Numbered from the stretch's first letter, positions 28,958-40,517 are shown. The stretch: 64,000 nt of DNA from Luteimicrobium subarcticum (GCF_002798015.1 NZ_PGTZ01000007.1:514222-578221); one strand, 5' to 3'. The notes: generated by a model from the letters alone, not told the origin. Numbers and translations: made by a program.

Positions 28958-29919
28958 CACAGGAGGTTCGGCAGGAGGACGAACGCCTCCTGGCCCGCGA
29001 GCAGACCGAGCAGCAGCAGGACGGGCGCACCCACGAGCCACGTCTGCCACCGTCCCCACCACGTCCGCAGGAATGCGAGGCCGACGACGCAGAGCACGAG
29101 GGCGGCCAGGGCGATGACGAGCCACGGCCAGGCGGACGGGTCGCCCGCGAACGCGAGCTCCGACGGGCTGAGGGACCGGGCGGACGTGACCTCGACGGGC
29201 GTGGTGAACGGGTCGCTCGTGAGGGTCGCGTCGACGCGCACGACGTCGTCGGGCAGGAAGCGCGGGCCGGAGGCGCTGACGAGCGTGAGCCGGCCGGCGC
29301 CGTCGGTGAGGACCGGCGGCAGGGGCGAGCCCTCGTGCCGCACGTCGGTGACGCGGTACGTCGCGGTGCCCTGTCCGGTGACGGCCTCGACGGTGCTGCC
29401 GACCGGCAGGTCGGCGAGGCCGCGGAACGGCCCGCCGAAGAGCGACTGCCGGCCCATGACGACGCTCGCGCCGACCTGACCGGGCAGCACGGTGTCGCGC
29501 CGGTGCCCCGGCCCGGAGAGCGTGACGTGCGACGCGGTGCCCTCGAGGACGACGTCGTCGACGCCCAGGGCGGGGATCCGCAGGATCGCGACGGGCGTGC
29601 CGTCCGGCAGGAGGTGGTCGTCGGTGCCGACCTGGCCGACGGGGGCGGTGCCGTCCGCGAGCGCGGACCGGAAGTCGTCGTACGCGACGTGCTGGTCGCG
29701 CGCCTCGTGCAGCGGCGAGACCACGAGGGCCTGGAGGACGAGCCCGAGCAGCAGGGCTCCGAGCCCCACGAGGGCGCCGCCGAGGAGGCGGGCGCGGGCG
29801 GGCGGCTCGAGGTGGGGGAGGGCGTCGTCGGGGCCCAGCGACGGGGTGGGGGGAGCGGCGGGCGCCGGCGCCGGGGACGCGGGTGCCGGGCCGGGGGACG
29901 ACGTGGTGGACGTGCTCAT
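28957..29919 (-). CDS. membrane protein with degenerate class E sortase fold (pseudosortase)
   Basis: A 320-residue protein with a Pro/Ser-rich cytoplasmic start, a membrane segment (45-68), a sortase-like beta-barrel (about 105-232), and two further membrane segments (265-285, 295-315). The barrel aligns by eye with class E sortases: [46 protein letters not shown] and [10 protein letters not shown]. However, the catalytic His position (GH in active enzymes) is R157, the Cys position in the LTLxTC strand is A216, and the Arg site reads DDVVRV. Transpeptidation is therefore not expected. A binding or scaffolding role for the PstS-like surface proteins of the same operon is inference. Confidence 0.65.
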   Translation of the reverse strand: MSTSTTSSPGPAPASPAPAPAAPPTPSLGPDDALPHLEPPARARLLGGALVGLGALLLGLVLQALVVSPLHEARDQHVAYDDFRSALADGTAPVGQVGTDDHLLPDGTPVAILRIPALGVDDVVLEGTASHVTLSGPGHRRDTVLPGQVGASVVMGRQSLFGGPFRGLADLPVGSTVEAVTGQGTATYRVTDVRHEGSPLPPVLTDGAGRLTLVSASGPRFLPDDVVRVDATLTSDPFTTPVEVTSARSLSPSELAFAGDPSAWPWLVIALAALVLCVVGLAFLRTWWGRWQTWLVGAPVLLLLGLLAGQEAFVLLPNLL

Positions 29920-29952
29920 CGGTGTCCTCGGAGGTTCGGGGGGACGGACGGA

Positions 29953-29987
29953 CGGGGGCCGGCACGCTGGACGCGTACCGGCCCCCG
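29953..29987 (-). terminator. intercistronic hairpin in the pst operon
   Basis: 10-bp inverted repeat CGGGGGCCGG / CCGGCCCCCG with a 15-base loop, between the 682-residue protein gene and the pseudosortase gene. It may be a partial terminator lowering expression of the distal genes, or an mRNA-stabilising stem. Confidence 0.55.
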
Positions 29988-30008
29988 CCCGGGGTGGTGT
30001 GCTCGAGG

Positions 30009-32057
30009 TCAGCGGACGACCTTGATGGACTTCACCGAGCTGGTCGACGACGCGACGGTCGTCGAGCCGCTGTAGGAGACCACGAGGTGGTGGGTCCCCA
30101 CGGAGAGCCGCGGCAGGGTGATCCGGGCGGCGCCGCTGCGCAGCGTCGCGTGGCCGAGGACGACCGAGCCCTGGCGCACGGTGACGGTGCCGGTCGGCGT
30201 GACGCCGGTGGCGACGATGCGGACGCTCACGGAGCCGTGGTAGGAGGCGTGGACGGACTTGATCGTCGCGACGGAGACGGACGAGGAGTCCTTGGCGACG
30301 CGCACGGACAGGGAGCTGCTCGAGCTGCTCTTGACGACCGTGGTGCTGGCCGGCTGGTAGACCGCCTTCACGGAGTAGGCCGTGCGGGTGGCCTTGATCG
30401 CCAGCTTGGCGGTGTGCGTCGTCGTGGAGAACGGCACGGTGCCCAGGCGGGTCGAGCCGTCGTAGAACGAGACCTTGCCCGACGCGTACTTCGTGGCGGA
30501 GACCCGCGCCGAGAGGGTCATCGTGTGGCCGACCATCGGCTTGGAGGACACCGCGACCGTCGTGGTCGACGAGACGGCCGGGACCGCGGTCGCGACGAGC
30601 GGGGCCGTCGCGGTCGGGGCGGGGGCGTCCACGCCGGCCAGGGCGGGCACGAAGTAGGCGAGCACGTCGGTCGTGCCGACGGCCGTGGGCGTCCACGACG
30701 CGGTGGCCTTCACGGAGTCGCCGGCTGCGACCTTCGCGCTGGCGATCGTCGTGGCGACGCCGCCGGACACCTTCGCGAACGTGACGGTGCCGCCACCGAC
30801 ACCGACGCTCGTCACGGTGGCGGAGAGCGTGGCGGCCCGGCCGACCGTGGACGACGGGAGGGCGCCGAGCGTGATGCTGCTGGGCGACGTCGCCGCGGCG
30901 TAGGCGCGGGTGGTGGTGTCGCCGCACTTGACGCCGCCCGTGAGGAGGCCGAAGCCGTACGCGGTGATCACGGACGACTGCTTGCAGACCTCGGAGTCCG
31001 TGCCGACGAACGCCTTGTGGATGTCGGACGACGGGTCGTCGGCGAGGCGCGACGGCACGATGTCGTAGACGAGGCGCGTGTAGCCGGCGTAGGCCGGGTC
31101 GAGCGAGTAGGCGGTGCCGGAGCCCTGGACCGCGGACGTGCCCGCGACCTTGCCGAGGACGACGCCGGCGCGGTTGTCCGTGACCTTGCCGTTGGCCTGC
31201 GCGACCCACTGGCCGGCCGAGAACGGCGCGATGGCGCCGGCGTCCTGGTCGGGCGTGCCGCTCACGAGCGCCTGGCCGTGGTGCTCCTGGACCTGCTGGC
31301 CCGCGAAGTCCTTGTCGGTGACGTTCGGGTACTTGCTGGTCGAGATGTCGTTCTCGGTGATCCCGACCTGCCCGAGCCAGTACGACCGCGTGCCCGAGCC
31401 GGCCTGCGGGATGAACGTGGTGAGCTTGACGGTGGTCGAGCCCGCGGCCGGGGTGTCGGTCGGGCGCAGCAGCGAGGACACGCCGCCGAGCACCTGGACC
31501 CGGTCGTACGCGCCCTGGTAGATGTCCTTGAGCTGGTCCTTCGTGAGGTTGCTCGGGACGACGCTGTTCGGCGCGACGGCGTACGTGACCGCGTCGCTCG
31601 CGAACGGGATGTACGTCAGGACGCCGTCCGGGCGGACGTCGGCGGCCGAGGGTCCGCTCGACGAGCGGGCGAAGTCGATCGAGCCGAACACGTCCTGGGT
31701 CGTCACGGGGAGGGTGCCGCCCGAGGCCGTCGCGATGTTGGCCGACGTCGTCTGGCCGGTCGCGAGGCGCAGGAGGTCGCGGCCGGCGCCCGAGCCGTTC
31801 GCGCGGGGGACGGCGGTACCGCCGACGCGGGTGGCGACGGTGCTGCTGCCCGTGGCGTCGTACGACGCGAGCAGGTTGCCCGGGACGGCGGCGGCGACGG
31901 CGTTGAGGACGTCCTGGGTGGTGTCCGAGCCGAGACCGACCAGGGTGCCGTGGGTTCCGGCCGCCGGGTCCGCCTGGGCGGGAAGGGCGAGCGCGCCGAG
32001 CGCCAGGGCGCCGGCGCCTGCGCCGACGGCCAGACGGGCGAAGGCGTTCACCTTCAT
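30009..32057 (-). CDS. secreted PstS-like binding protein with three Ig-like domains
   Basis: A 682-residue exported protein. Signal peptide 1-29 (ends LPAQADP). A periplasmic-binding-protein fold spans about 35-400: [50 protein letters not shown], and the anion-site-like [14 protein letters not shown]. Three bacterial Ig-like repeats of the Big_3_5 kind follow (about 410-495, 500-585, 590-682), each ending in strands such as [17 protein letters not shown] and [17 protein letters not shown]. There is no membrane anchor at the C terminus. It probably binds an oxyanion or phosphorylated ligand and adheres to the wall or surface; ligand unproven. Confidence 0.78.
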   Translation of the reverse strand: MKVNAFARLAVGAGAGALALGALALPAQADPAAGTHGTLVGLGSDTTQDVLNAVAAAVPGNLLASYDATGSSTVATRVGGTAVPRANGSGAGRDLLRLATGQTTSANIATASGGTLPVTTQDVFGSIDFARSSSGPSAADVRPDGVLTYIPFASDAVTYAVAPNSVVPSNLTKDQLKDIYQGAYDRVQVLGGVSSLLRPTDTPAAGSTTVKLTTFIPQAGSGTRSYWLGQVGITENDISTSKYPNVTDKDFAGQQVQEHHGQALVSGTPDQDAGAIAPFSAGQWVAQANGKVTDNRAGVVLGKVAGTSAVQGSGTAYSLDPAYAGYTRLVYDIVPSRLADDPSSDIHKAFVGTDSEVCKQSSVITAYGFGLLTGGVKCGDTTTRAYAAATSPSSITLGALPSSTVGRAATLSATVTSVGVGGGTVTFAKVSGGVATTIASAKVAAGDSVKATASWTPTAVGTTDVLAYFVPALAGVDAPAPTATAPLVATAVPAVSSTTTVAVSSKPMVGHTMTLSARVSATKYASGKVSFYDGSTRLGTVPFSTTTHTAKLAIKATRTAYSVKAVYQPASTTVVKSSSSSSLSVRVAKDSSSVSVATIKSVHASYHGSVSVRIVATGVTPTGTVTVRQGSVVLGHATLRSGAARITLPRLSVGTHHLVVSYSGSTTVASSTSSVKSIKVVR

Positions 32058-32152
32058 GGTGGGCTTCCTCTCTGAGGTGTCCGAGGTCTCGCGGGGCCGC
32101 GAGGGTGTCGCCGCTGTGCGGCGACGCTCGGACGGTAGTGACCGTGTGCCAA

Positions 32153-32219
32153 CGGACACCCCGTGCCGGCCGACCGGACGGCGAACTTCCGGACGGTTTC
32201 GGCGAACACGGGGTGTCCG
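32153..32219 (-). repeat. 13-bp inverted repeat between the two large binding-protein genes
   Basis: CGGACACCCCGTG (32153-32165) is mirrored exactly at 32207-32219 across 41 bases. It lies in the only sizeable gap (176 bases) before the 682-residue protein gene and just after the 951-residue protein stop. It could be a terminator for the upstream part or a regulatory hairpin. The loop holds GTTCGCC twice on the coding strand, loosely like PHO-box half sites. Confidence 0.5.
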
Positions 32220-32233
32220 TCCGGGGGCGGGCC

Positions 32234-35089
32234 TCAGACGACGGCGAGGAGCGCCGCCCGGGCCTCGAGGAGCGTCGCCCGCCGCATCAGGATCGGGCCC
32301 GCCACGGCGCAGGGGAGCCCGACGCCGAGGCATCCGGCGAGCCCGAGGCGGAACGCCGTGACGGACGCGGGGGTGACCTGCGGCGCCACGGTCTCGCCGG
32401 ACGCGGCCGCCGCGCCGCCGGTCGCGCCGTCGGGGTCCTGCCCGGCGCCGGCGTCGGCCGGGCCGGCGGGCAGCGTCGTGACGTCCGTGCCGGGGCCACC
32501 GACCCCGCCGTCACCCGCGCCCGTGCCGCCGGGCAGGGGTGTGCTGGTGCCGTCGTCGGTCCCGCCGGGCGACCCGTCGTCGGTGCCGTCTCCGGTCCCG
32601 TCCGGCCCGTCCGAGTGCTTCGGGCACGTCGCGGCGACGCGCGCCGGGCTCCGCAGCAGGGCCGCGAGCCCGGCGCCGCGGCGGGCGTCCGTGGCGGACA
32701 GCGGGACGTACCCGCGGGGCAGCTGCCCGGGGGCGTCGCCGACGACCTGGCCGGTCGTCGTGGCGAGGTCGAGGAAGGTCGCTGCGGCTGAACGGTCCTG
32801 CGGGGTCGCGAGGCAGACCGCCACGGCGGCGTAGCTCACGGTCGCGAGGGGGTACGCGCCGAGGACGCGCGCGTCGGGGTCGGGGACCTTGACGCCCGGG
32901 ACGGTGGCGGACTCCGGCATGGCCGCGACGGCCGCGCGCACGGTCGCGTCGGACGCGGCGACGGCGTCGCCGGTCGCGCTCACGATCTTCGCGGTGCGCA
33001 GGCCGTAGCGCTCCGCCGAGCTGAGGTCGGTGAGGGCGAGCTCGAACCGCTGACCCGGGAGCTGCGCGCCGGACGACGTGAACGCCGGCGGGAGCTTCGT
33101 GGGGTCCCACACGGTCTTGCCGCCCGCGTCGGCACGCTGCGCGCGGCGGGCCGCCTCCTGCATGTCGGCCATGTACGGACGCATGTCGAGGGTGCCGTAC
33201 CCGGGTGCGGGCACGGTGTCGTCCTGGCGGTACGTGCTGAGGTCGGCCTTCGGGTAGCTGTCGAGCGTGGGGTCGGTCGCGAGCCCCAGGGCGAGGTACG
33301 ACGGGTTGATCACCATGCCCCACTCGTCGGGCGCGCCGCGCAGGAAGGCGGCGGCGTGCGGGTCGGCGCGGACCCAGTCCCACAGCTGTGCCGCGGCGTC
33401 CGACGAGCCGAGGCTCACCAGGAGGCCGTCGGGCGCGGACGCCGGCACGAAGTCGGCGAGGTCCGGGTTGAGCCGGACGAACTCGGGGTCGTTGACGATC
33501 GAGCGGGGGTTCTTCGCGATCTCCTTCCCGCCGCCACCGGGCACGTCGGCCCGGTACGACTGGGTGAGGAGCTTCGCGAGGAGGCGTGCGTCGAGCGTCA
33601 GGTCGGTCACCGGGGTGCCGTTGCGCGCCGCGCCGGGGGTGCCCGGGGCGTCGTACACGTCGATGTTGTACGCGACGACGAGGGCGGACTGCGCCACCGG
33701 CGCGTACTGGATGCCCGCGCCCATCGCGGTCGCCGGGTCGACGGGGTCCTGGACGAACGCGATCCGCGACGCGCCCTCGACGGTGCTCGTGAGCTGGCTG
33801 CGCGCCTCGTCGTCGCCGATCTGCGAGAACCCGTACGTGGTGCCCTTGGCGCACAGCGCGGGCTGCCACGACGTCACGGCGTCGGCGACGAGCTCGTGCC
33901 CGACGACCCGCTGCTCGTCGGCGCCGATCGCGCACGCCGAGCCGACGGGCCGGAACCCGAGCGGGACCACGATCCGGTCCCGCCACACGGAGGCGGACAG
34001 CGGGGAGCCGGACATCGAGCCGTCGGGGGTCTGCGCGACGGGGGTGCCGTCCGCCGTGACGTCGGTGCGCGGCACGACGACCAGCCAGCAGGAGCGTGCC
34101 GTGGTGCGCGTCAGACGGTCGCCGCAGCCGAGCTGCGGTGCCTCGAGCGTCGTCTGGGTGGTGAAGACGGTGGTGCCCGTGCCGTCGGACCCGGTGCGGA
34201 CCGCGGTGAGCTCGTTCGTCGTCGCGGCGGTGAAGTAGCTCGAGGTGTCCCACACCTTCGTGCCGTCGACCGCGGTGAACGGCACGGCGTACGCCCGCAG
34301 GAACGGGTTGGTCAGCGGCGGCGGCACGAGGTAGTCGTCCGTGTAGGCCTGCGCGGGGTCCTCGCCCGCACGCAGCGTCCGGCCGCCCACGCGGTCCCCC
34401 AGCAGCCCCGACAGGCCGGACGCGGGCGCGCCCCACTGGCACTGCTCCGGTGTGGGACCGGTCGTCGCGTCTCCCCAGCACTGCATCACCTGGAGGTAGT
34501 TCGCGGCGAAGCGGCCGTTCGACGTGGCGGGCGCTCCGCTCCAGGCCAGGGTCAGGCCCTGGTTGGTGACGTTCTTCGTCTGGTTGACCGTGAGGGACAG
34601 GTCGTGCAGGGCGTCGTACGACGGGTCGCTCGCGTCGTGCCCGGGCCCGTCCACCCAGCTCACCGTGGTCGTCGACGACGTGGTGGGGAAGCCCGCGGGC
34701 AGGGAGACGGGTGGCGTGGTCGGGCTGCCGGTGGGCGTCGCGGAGGGGCTGTCGGTCGGTGTTCCGGCGGTGCCGGTGGTGGGGGTGTCGGTGGGGGTGT
34801 CGGTGGGGACGTCGGTGGCGCCCTGGCCGGGTGTCGTGGTGGCGGTCCCGGTGGGTGTGTCCGCCGGAGCGGTCGTCGTGGGCGCCGGGTCCGCCGTCGC
34901 CGGGTCGGCCCCGGCGGCCGTCTGCTCGCCCGCGGGGAGGCCCGTGGTCCCGACGGTCGGCGACGGCGTCGGTGTCGCCGCACCGGCGGCGACGGCGAGC
35001 ACGCCGGAGCACAGGGTCAGACCGATCCCCGTGACGGCGAGCGCGGAGCCGACCCGCCGCAGCGTGCGGGTTCGCGTCCGGGGGCTCAT
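32234..35089 (-). CDS. large exported protein with divergent PstS-like domain and C-terminal membrane anchor
   Basis: A 951-residue protein. Signal peptide about 1-38, then a Thr/Pro-rich stalk (38-130). The next 330 residues are of unknown fold (VSWVDGPGHDASDPSYDALH, NYLQVMQCWGDATTGPTPEQ). A PstS-like part follows, with AGIQYAPVAQSALVVAYNID and LTLDARLLAKLLTQSY, which parallels the domain-crossover and gating loop of phosphate-binding proteins. A Gly/Asp/Thr-rich linker (about 855-905) leads to one membrane segment (FRLGLAGCLGVGLPCAVAGPI) and a short basic tail. ATG overlaps the pstS stop (ATGA). A surface-tethered receptor role is inferred from topology and operon position. Confidence 0.7.
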   Translation of the reverse strand: MSPRTRTRTLRRVGSALAVTGIGLTLCSGVLAVAAGAATPTPSPTVGTTGLPAGEQTAAGADPATADPAPTTTAPADTPTGTATTTPGQGATDVPTDTPTDTPTTGTAGTPTDSPSATPTGSPTTPPVSLPAGFPTTSSTTTVSWVDGPGHDASDPSYDALHDLSLTVNQTKNVTNQGLTLAWSGAPATSNGRFAANYLQVMQCWGDATTGPTPEQCQWGAPASGLSGLLGDRVGGRTLRAGEDPAQAYTDDYLVPPPLTNPFLRAYAVPFTAVDGTKVWDTSSYFTAATTNELTAVRTGSDGTGTTVFTTQTTLEAPQLGCGDRLTRTTARSCWLVVVPRTDVTADGTPVAQTPDGSMSGSPLSASVWRDRIVVPLGFRPVGSACAIGADEQRVVGHELVADAVTSWQPALCAKGTTYGFSQIGDDEARSQLTSTVEGASRIAFVQDPVDPATAMGAGIQYAPVAQSALVVAYNIDVYDAPGTPGAARNGTPVTDLTLDARLLAKLLTQSYRADVPGGGGKEIAKNPRSIVNDPEFVRLNPDLADFVPASAPDGLLVSLGSSDAAAQLWDWVRADPHAAAFLRGAPDEWGMVINPSYLALGLATDPTLDSYPKADLSTYRQDDTVPAPGYGTLDMRPYMADMQEAARRAQRADAGGKTVWDPTKLPPAFTSSGAQLPGQRFELALTDLSSAERYGLRTAKIVSATGDAVAASDATVRAAVAAMPESATVPGVKVPDPDARVLGAYPLATVSYAAVAVCLATPQDRSAAATFLDLATTTGQVVGDAPGQLPRGYVPLSATDARRGAGLAALLRSPARVAATCPKHSDGPDGTGDGTDDGSPGGTDDGTSTPLPGGTGAGDGGVGGPGTDVTTLPAGPADAGAGQDPDGATGGAAAASGETVAPQVTPASVTAFRLGLAGCLGVGLPCAVAGPILMRRATLLEARAALLAVV

Positions 35090-36875
35090 GCGCGGCCTCC
35101 GCCGGAGGCGCCACGACGGGCGCGGGCGACCAGGGGCGGTGCGAGGATCGCGCCGAGGACGAGGAGCACCGCCAGGACCGCGGCGAGCTGCTGCGCGCCG
35201 GCGGAGGAGGGCTTGTCGGTCTGCACGGGGAGCCCGGCGACGGCCTGGCACACCCCGGTGTCGGCCTCGCAGCTCACCGGTCCGCCGCCGTAGTCGGCGG
35301 CGACGACGCTCGTGGTGCCGCCCGCCGCGCCGGCCGCGTCGGTCCCGGGTGCCGCGCCCGCGTCCGTCCCGGCCGCGGCGCCACCGGTGCCGGTCCCGGT
35401 GCCCGTCCCCGTGCCCTTGCCGGTGGCTCCCGTGCCGGACGTCCCGGTGCCCGTCCCCGTGCCGGCTCCCGTCCCGGTCCCCGTCCCGGCACCCGTGCCT
35501 CCGGACGTCGACCCCGTGGACGTGCCCTTCCCGGGCGGCGTCTTGCCGCTCGTGACGGGTGTCGTGGTGCCCTTGGCGCCGCCCGTGCCGGTCGAGCACT
35601 GCGTCGTGCCCAGCTTGTCGCACTCGGACGGCTGCGGCGCGTTCTTCGCGAGCGTGTTGGAGCCGTCCGCCGAGAAGGTCGGGTTGTGGCAGCTCTTGAT
35701 GTCGATGCTCTGGGCGGCGACGCCGGGGATGCGGCGGACCTGCGCCAGCCCTGCCTTGACGAGGTTCACGGGCAGGGGGGAGTACCCGAGGACCGGTGCC
35801 TGCTGCTGTCCCTCGCACAGGAAGTAGTAGGCGAACGCGCCGAGGGTCTTGCCCTTGGCCTCCGTGAAGCCGTTCTGCGTGGCGGTCGGGACGACGACGT
35901 AGCTGTACGACGACAGCGGGTAGGTCCGGGGGTCCGTGCTGGTGTAGACCCGGGACAGGTCCTGCGTGAGGTAGGCGGGGGAGCTCTTGTCGTCGTTGAT
36001 GCGCGCCGACAGGAGGGCGACGGCGACGTTCGACGCGGTCGGCTCGACGTAGTAGCCGGCGGCGTTGAGGATCTTCGCGACCGGGTAGCCCGTCTTGAGC
36101 GCGTAGGAGTACTCGACGTACGTGATCGTGCCCTGGTTCGCGGTCTGCGCGACGTAGCCGGCCACGCCCTGCGAGTTCGGCTGGGACACGAAGCCCTTGC
36201 CGGCGACCGTCGGGAAGTTCGACGTCACGCCGCAGGGCGTGGAGCGGCCGGCCTTGGCGCAGTACGCGTTCCAGAGGCTCGGGTACCGCGCGGCCATCCA
36301 GGTGCTGAACTGCGCGGTCGAGCCGGACCCGTCGGACCGCACGACCGGCACGATCTTGCGGGGCGGCAGCGCGAGCCCGGGGTTGTCGGCCTTGATGGCG
36401 GCGTCGTCCCACGACGTGATGACGCCGGTGAAGATCTTCGTGAGGACCTCGCCGGAGAGGCGGAGGTTGGTGACCCGGTGCCCGCCGACCTGCAGGTTGT
36501 ACATGAACGCGGTGCCGCCGGCCACGATCGGCATGTAGGCGAAGGACCGCGTGGGGAGGGTGTCGAGCACGCCCCCGTCCTTGAGCCCGTACGGGATCTC
36601 GGTGCTGGCGAAGTCGACGGTGCCGGCCTTGAACTGGTTGCGGCCGTCCGAGGAGCCGGTGCTCGCGTAGTTGATGCGCATGCCGTACTGCTCGACGTTG
36701 CGCCGCCACTGGTCGATCGCGTTGGAGCTCCAGGACGACCCGGCGCCGTTGATCGGGACGTAGCCGTCGGCGTGCGCCGCGCCCACCGGCACGGTCAGCA
36801 GGGGGAGGGTGGCCACCAGGGCGGCGAGCGCGAGGAGCAGGCGCCCCCGGGTCCGTCGGCGGCGAGGGTGCAGGG

Positions 36876-36879
<4 letters not shown>
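35086..36879 (-). CDS. pstS: membrane-anchored phosphate-binding protein PstS
   Basis: A 597-residue PstS. Signal peptide about 1-38. The phosphate-binding core covers about 39-420: NGAGSSWSSNAIDQW, INYASTGSSDGRNQF, DFASTEIPYG, VVRSDGSGSTAQF and YALKTGYPVAKILN. These contain the Ser/Asp/Arg residues expected around phosphate. A Gly/Thr-rich linker (about 445-530) follows, then a membrane segment (565-585) and an Arg tail. Normal PstS proteins are about 350-370 residues and lipid-anchored; no lipobox is present here. LPVQTD just before the membrane segment (from residue 550) loosely recalls a sortase signal. GTG overlaps the pstA stop (GTGA). Confidence 0.9.
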
Positions 36880-38252
<1,373 letters not shown>

Positions 38253-38268
38253 GGGGGTCCTCGGGTCG

Positions 38269-39252
38269 TCAGCTGGACGCGCCGGAGCGCGAGCGCGCCA
38301 CGATGCTGGAGGCGCCGAAGTTGACGGCGAGGGTGAGCAGGAAGAGGGCGAGCCCGGCGGCCATGAGGGCCGACATCCCGAAGGGCGAGGCCTCGCCGTA
38401 GCGGAGCGCGATGAGCGACGACACGGAGTTGGCGCCGTTCTGCAGGACGTGCCACTGCACGGCGAAGACGGGCGAGATGATCATGTAGACGGCGATGGTC
38501 TCGCCGAGCGCACGCCCGAGCCCGAGCATCGTGCCGCCGATGATGCCGCCCATCCCGTAGGGCAGCACGACGGACCGGATCATGCCCCAGCGGGTCGACC
38601 CGAGCGCGAGGGCGCCCTCGCGCTCGCCCACCGGGGCCTGCATGAACACCTCGCGCATGATCGACGTCATGATCGGCGTGATCATGAGCGCGACGACGAG
38701 GCCGGCGACGAACGTCGACGAGGTGTAGAGCGTCACGGGGGACAGCGGGTCGTCGGGGTCGGCGCCCTCGACGCTGAGCGGCGGGAACCAGGCGAACACG
38801 GTCGAGACCCACCGGGCGATGCCGGTGAGGTTCCCCTGGAGCCAGAAGAAGCCCCACAGGCCGAACACGACCGACGGGACGGCGGCCATGAGGTCGACCA
38901 GGCTGACGAGGGTCCGGCGCAGGCGGGTCGGGGCGTACTCGCTGATGTAGAGGCTGGTCCCGAGGGCGAGCGGCAGGGCGACGGACACGGCGACGGTCGC
39001 GATGAGCAGCGTCCCGACGAGCACGGCGGCGATCCCGAAGTTTCCGGAGTCGGGCTCCCACGTCTGGGTGGTGAGGAAGCCGGGGCCGGCGACGCGCAGG
39101 GCCTGCCAGGCGCGGGCGAGCAGGAAGATCCCGACGAACGACATGATCGCGAGCACGGTGATGCCGCCGGTGCGCAGCACGCCCCGGAACGCGCGGTCCG
39201 CGGGGGCGCGGCGCGTGCTGGTCCGGCGGGGCAGGTCGTCGAGATCCGTCAC
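38269..39252 (-). CDS. pstC: phosphate ABC transporter permease
   Basis: A 327-residue permease with six core membrane segments. Seen: GTSLYISEYAPTRLRRTLVS, AAVPSVVFGLWGFFWL, MREVFMQAPVGEREGALALG (EAA-type loop) and GRALGETIAVYMI. This is a normal PstC. GTG start with GGAGGACTCC upstream. First gene of the seven-gene operon that continues to pstB at 27995; a possible PHO box lies about 130 bases upstream. Confidence 0.94.
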   Translation of the reverse strand: MTDLDDLPRRTSTRRAPADRAFRGVLRTGGITVLAIMSFVGIFLLARAWQALRVAGPGFLTTQTWEPDSGNFGIAAVLVGTLLIATVAVSVALPLALGTSLYISEYAPTRLRRTLVSLVDLMAAVPSVVFGLWGFFWLQGNLTGIARWVSTVFAWFPPLSVEGADPDDPLSPVTLYTSSTFVAGLVVALMITPIMTSIMREVFMQAPVGEREGALALGSTRWGMIRSVVLPYGMGGIIGGTMLGLGRALGETIAVYMIISPVFAVQWHVLQNGANSVSSLIALRYGEASPFGMSALMAAGLALFLLTLAVNFGASSIVARSRSGASS

Positions 39253-39383
39253 GGGGAGTCCTCCGGGCGCGGGGGCGCGCCGCGGGCACGGGGCGCGGTC
39301 GAGCGCGGGTGCTGCGCCGAACGGGTCGAGGGTGACGGGTGCGGGCGACGTGCGGGGTGTCGGTGGAGGGCTCGCAGGCGGAC

Positions 39384-39405
39384 GTTTCCTGAAGGGTCGG
39401 TGAAC
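39384..39405 (-). promoter_or_regulatory. candidate PHO box before pstC
   Basis: On the coding strand GTTCACCGACC is followed by CTTCAGGAAAC, two 11-base units. The first matches the actinobacterial PhoP consensus half (GTTCACC plus four bases) exactly, the second at only four of seven. Placement upstream of a pst operon supports it. No phoP is in the window. Confidence 0.45.
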
Positions 39406-39411
39406 GACCCG

Positions 39412-40386
39412 TCAGGGGCGGCGCCACCGGGCGAGGTAGGGCAGCCCCGCGTGCTCCGACCAGGCACGGAGCGTCGGGGCCGCGGCGGCGCGCAGCCGCG
39501 TCACGAGGTCGTCGTCGACGCGCCGGCCGAGCGGGTACGGGAAGTGGTCCCGGTGCTCGCGCTCGAGCAGCAGCACGAGGTCGTCGTCGTCGGCCGCCCG
39601 GGCCCACGACTCGGTGCGACCGCGCTCGTGCCGCTCGACGTCCCACGAGCCGTCGGCGGCGCGCCGTGCCGTGAAGTCGGGGTCGCCCCCCCAGAGGATC
39701 CGGTCGCTGCCGGCCGTGGTGAGCGGACCGGCGCCGAGACCCGCCGCGGTGAGCGCGTGGACGAGCCCGACGGGCGTCCAGGGGGCGGGGAAGAAGGTCG
39801 CGAGGGCGACCCGGAGGACGGTCGGCGCGGGCTGCTGCTCGACACGCGTGCCGTCGCGGCCGAGCCGGTCACGCTCGGCGTCGAGCACGGCGAGCGTCGC
39901 GGTGTGGGCGAGACCTACGTCCGGGGTGCCGAGCGCCGCGACCCAGGTGCCGAGAGCGGTGACGAACGCGACGGCGTCCTCGGCGGTCCGGAACGGGGGG
40001 ACCGGGATATCGGGGACGGGGCGCCGCCCCCAAGGCACGCCGTCGTCGGCCGCGCCGTCCGCGGGCGCGCCGGTCGGGGGAGTCGGCGGCGACGTTGCGG
40101 GAGCGGCAGCCGTGCCGCTGAGCGCGACGACCTGCGGGTGGTCCCAGGGGGCGAGACGCTTGGCGCGGGTACCGGACAGGACGACGAGCGCGCCGGCCCA
40201 CGGCCCGCTGCTCTGCAGGGCGCGGCGGCGCCAGCGCTCCCCGTCGGACGTGACGATCGAGCTCCCGGTCGTGCGCGCGACGGTGCGCGGCTCGACGACG
40301 CCGGGGTGCGCGTCGTCGACGTAGGCGACGGGCGAGCCGGGTGCGGCCCAGGCGAGGGGGTCGTCGGCGGTGCGGCGTGAGGTCAC
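39412..40386 (-). CDS. hypothetical protein
   Basis: A 324-residue acidic soluble protein not recognised. It begins PLAWAAPGSPVAYVDDAHPG and has a short SH3-like stretch (RRALQSSGPWAGALVVLSG), a Pro/Ala-rich linker near 95-120, and a conserved-looking C-terminal half with TFFPAPWTPVGLVHALTAAG and RVDDDLVTRLRAAAAPTL. No signal peptide or membrane segment. GTG start with AGGAG 6 bases upstream. It lies before the pst operon on the same strand but 160 bases away. Confidence 0.6.
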   Translation of the reverse strand: MTSRRTADDPLAWAAPGSPVAYVDDAHPGVVEPRTVARTTGSSIVTSDGERWRRRALQSSGPWAGALVVLSGTRAKRLAPWDHPQVVALSGTAAAPATSPPTPPTGAPADGAADDGVPWGRRPVPDIPVPPFRTAEDAVAFVTALGTWVAALGTPDVGLAHTATLAVLDAERDRLGRDGTRVEQQPAPTVLRVALATFFPAPWTPVGLVHALTAAGLGAGPLTTAGSDRILWGGDPDFTARRAADGSWDVERHERGRTESWARAADDDDLVLLLEREHRDHFPYPLGRRVDDDLVTRLRAAAAPTLRAWSEHAGLPYLARWRRP

Positions 40387-40488
40387 GGCGTCTCCTGTCG
40401 CGAGTGGGACGAGCGTCCCACGCTAGCGCGCCCGGTGCGACGGCGGAGGGTTCGCAGATCCCCGTCGAGGCGCCCGGAACGCCGAACC

Positions 40489-40517
40489 GGGACACTTGTC
40501 CCACATATTGATATGTG
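40489..40517 (+). promoter_or_regulatory. two adjacent palindromes in an AT-richer patch
   Basis: GGGACACTTGTCCC (40489-40502) directly joins CACATATTGATATGTG (40502-40517), each a near-perfect dyad. They lie about 100 bases upstream of the hypothetical gene (minus strand) and about 60 bases before the small-RNA promoter (plus strand). Likely operator sites for unknown dimeric regulators. Confidence 0.45.
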
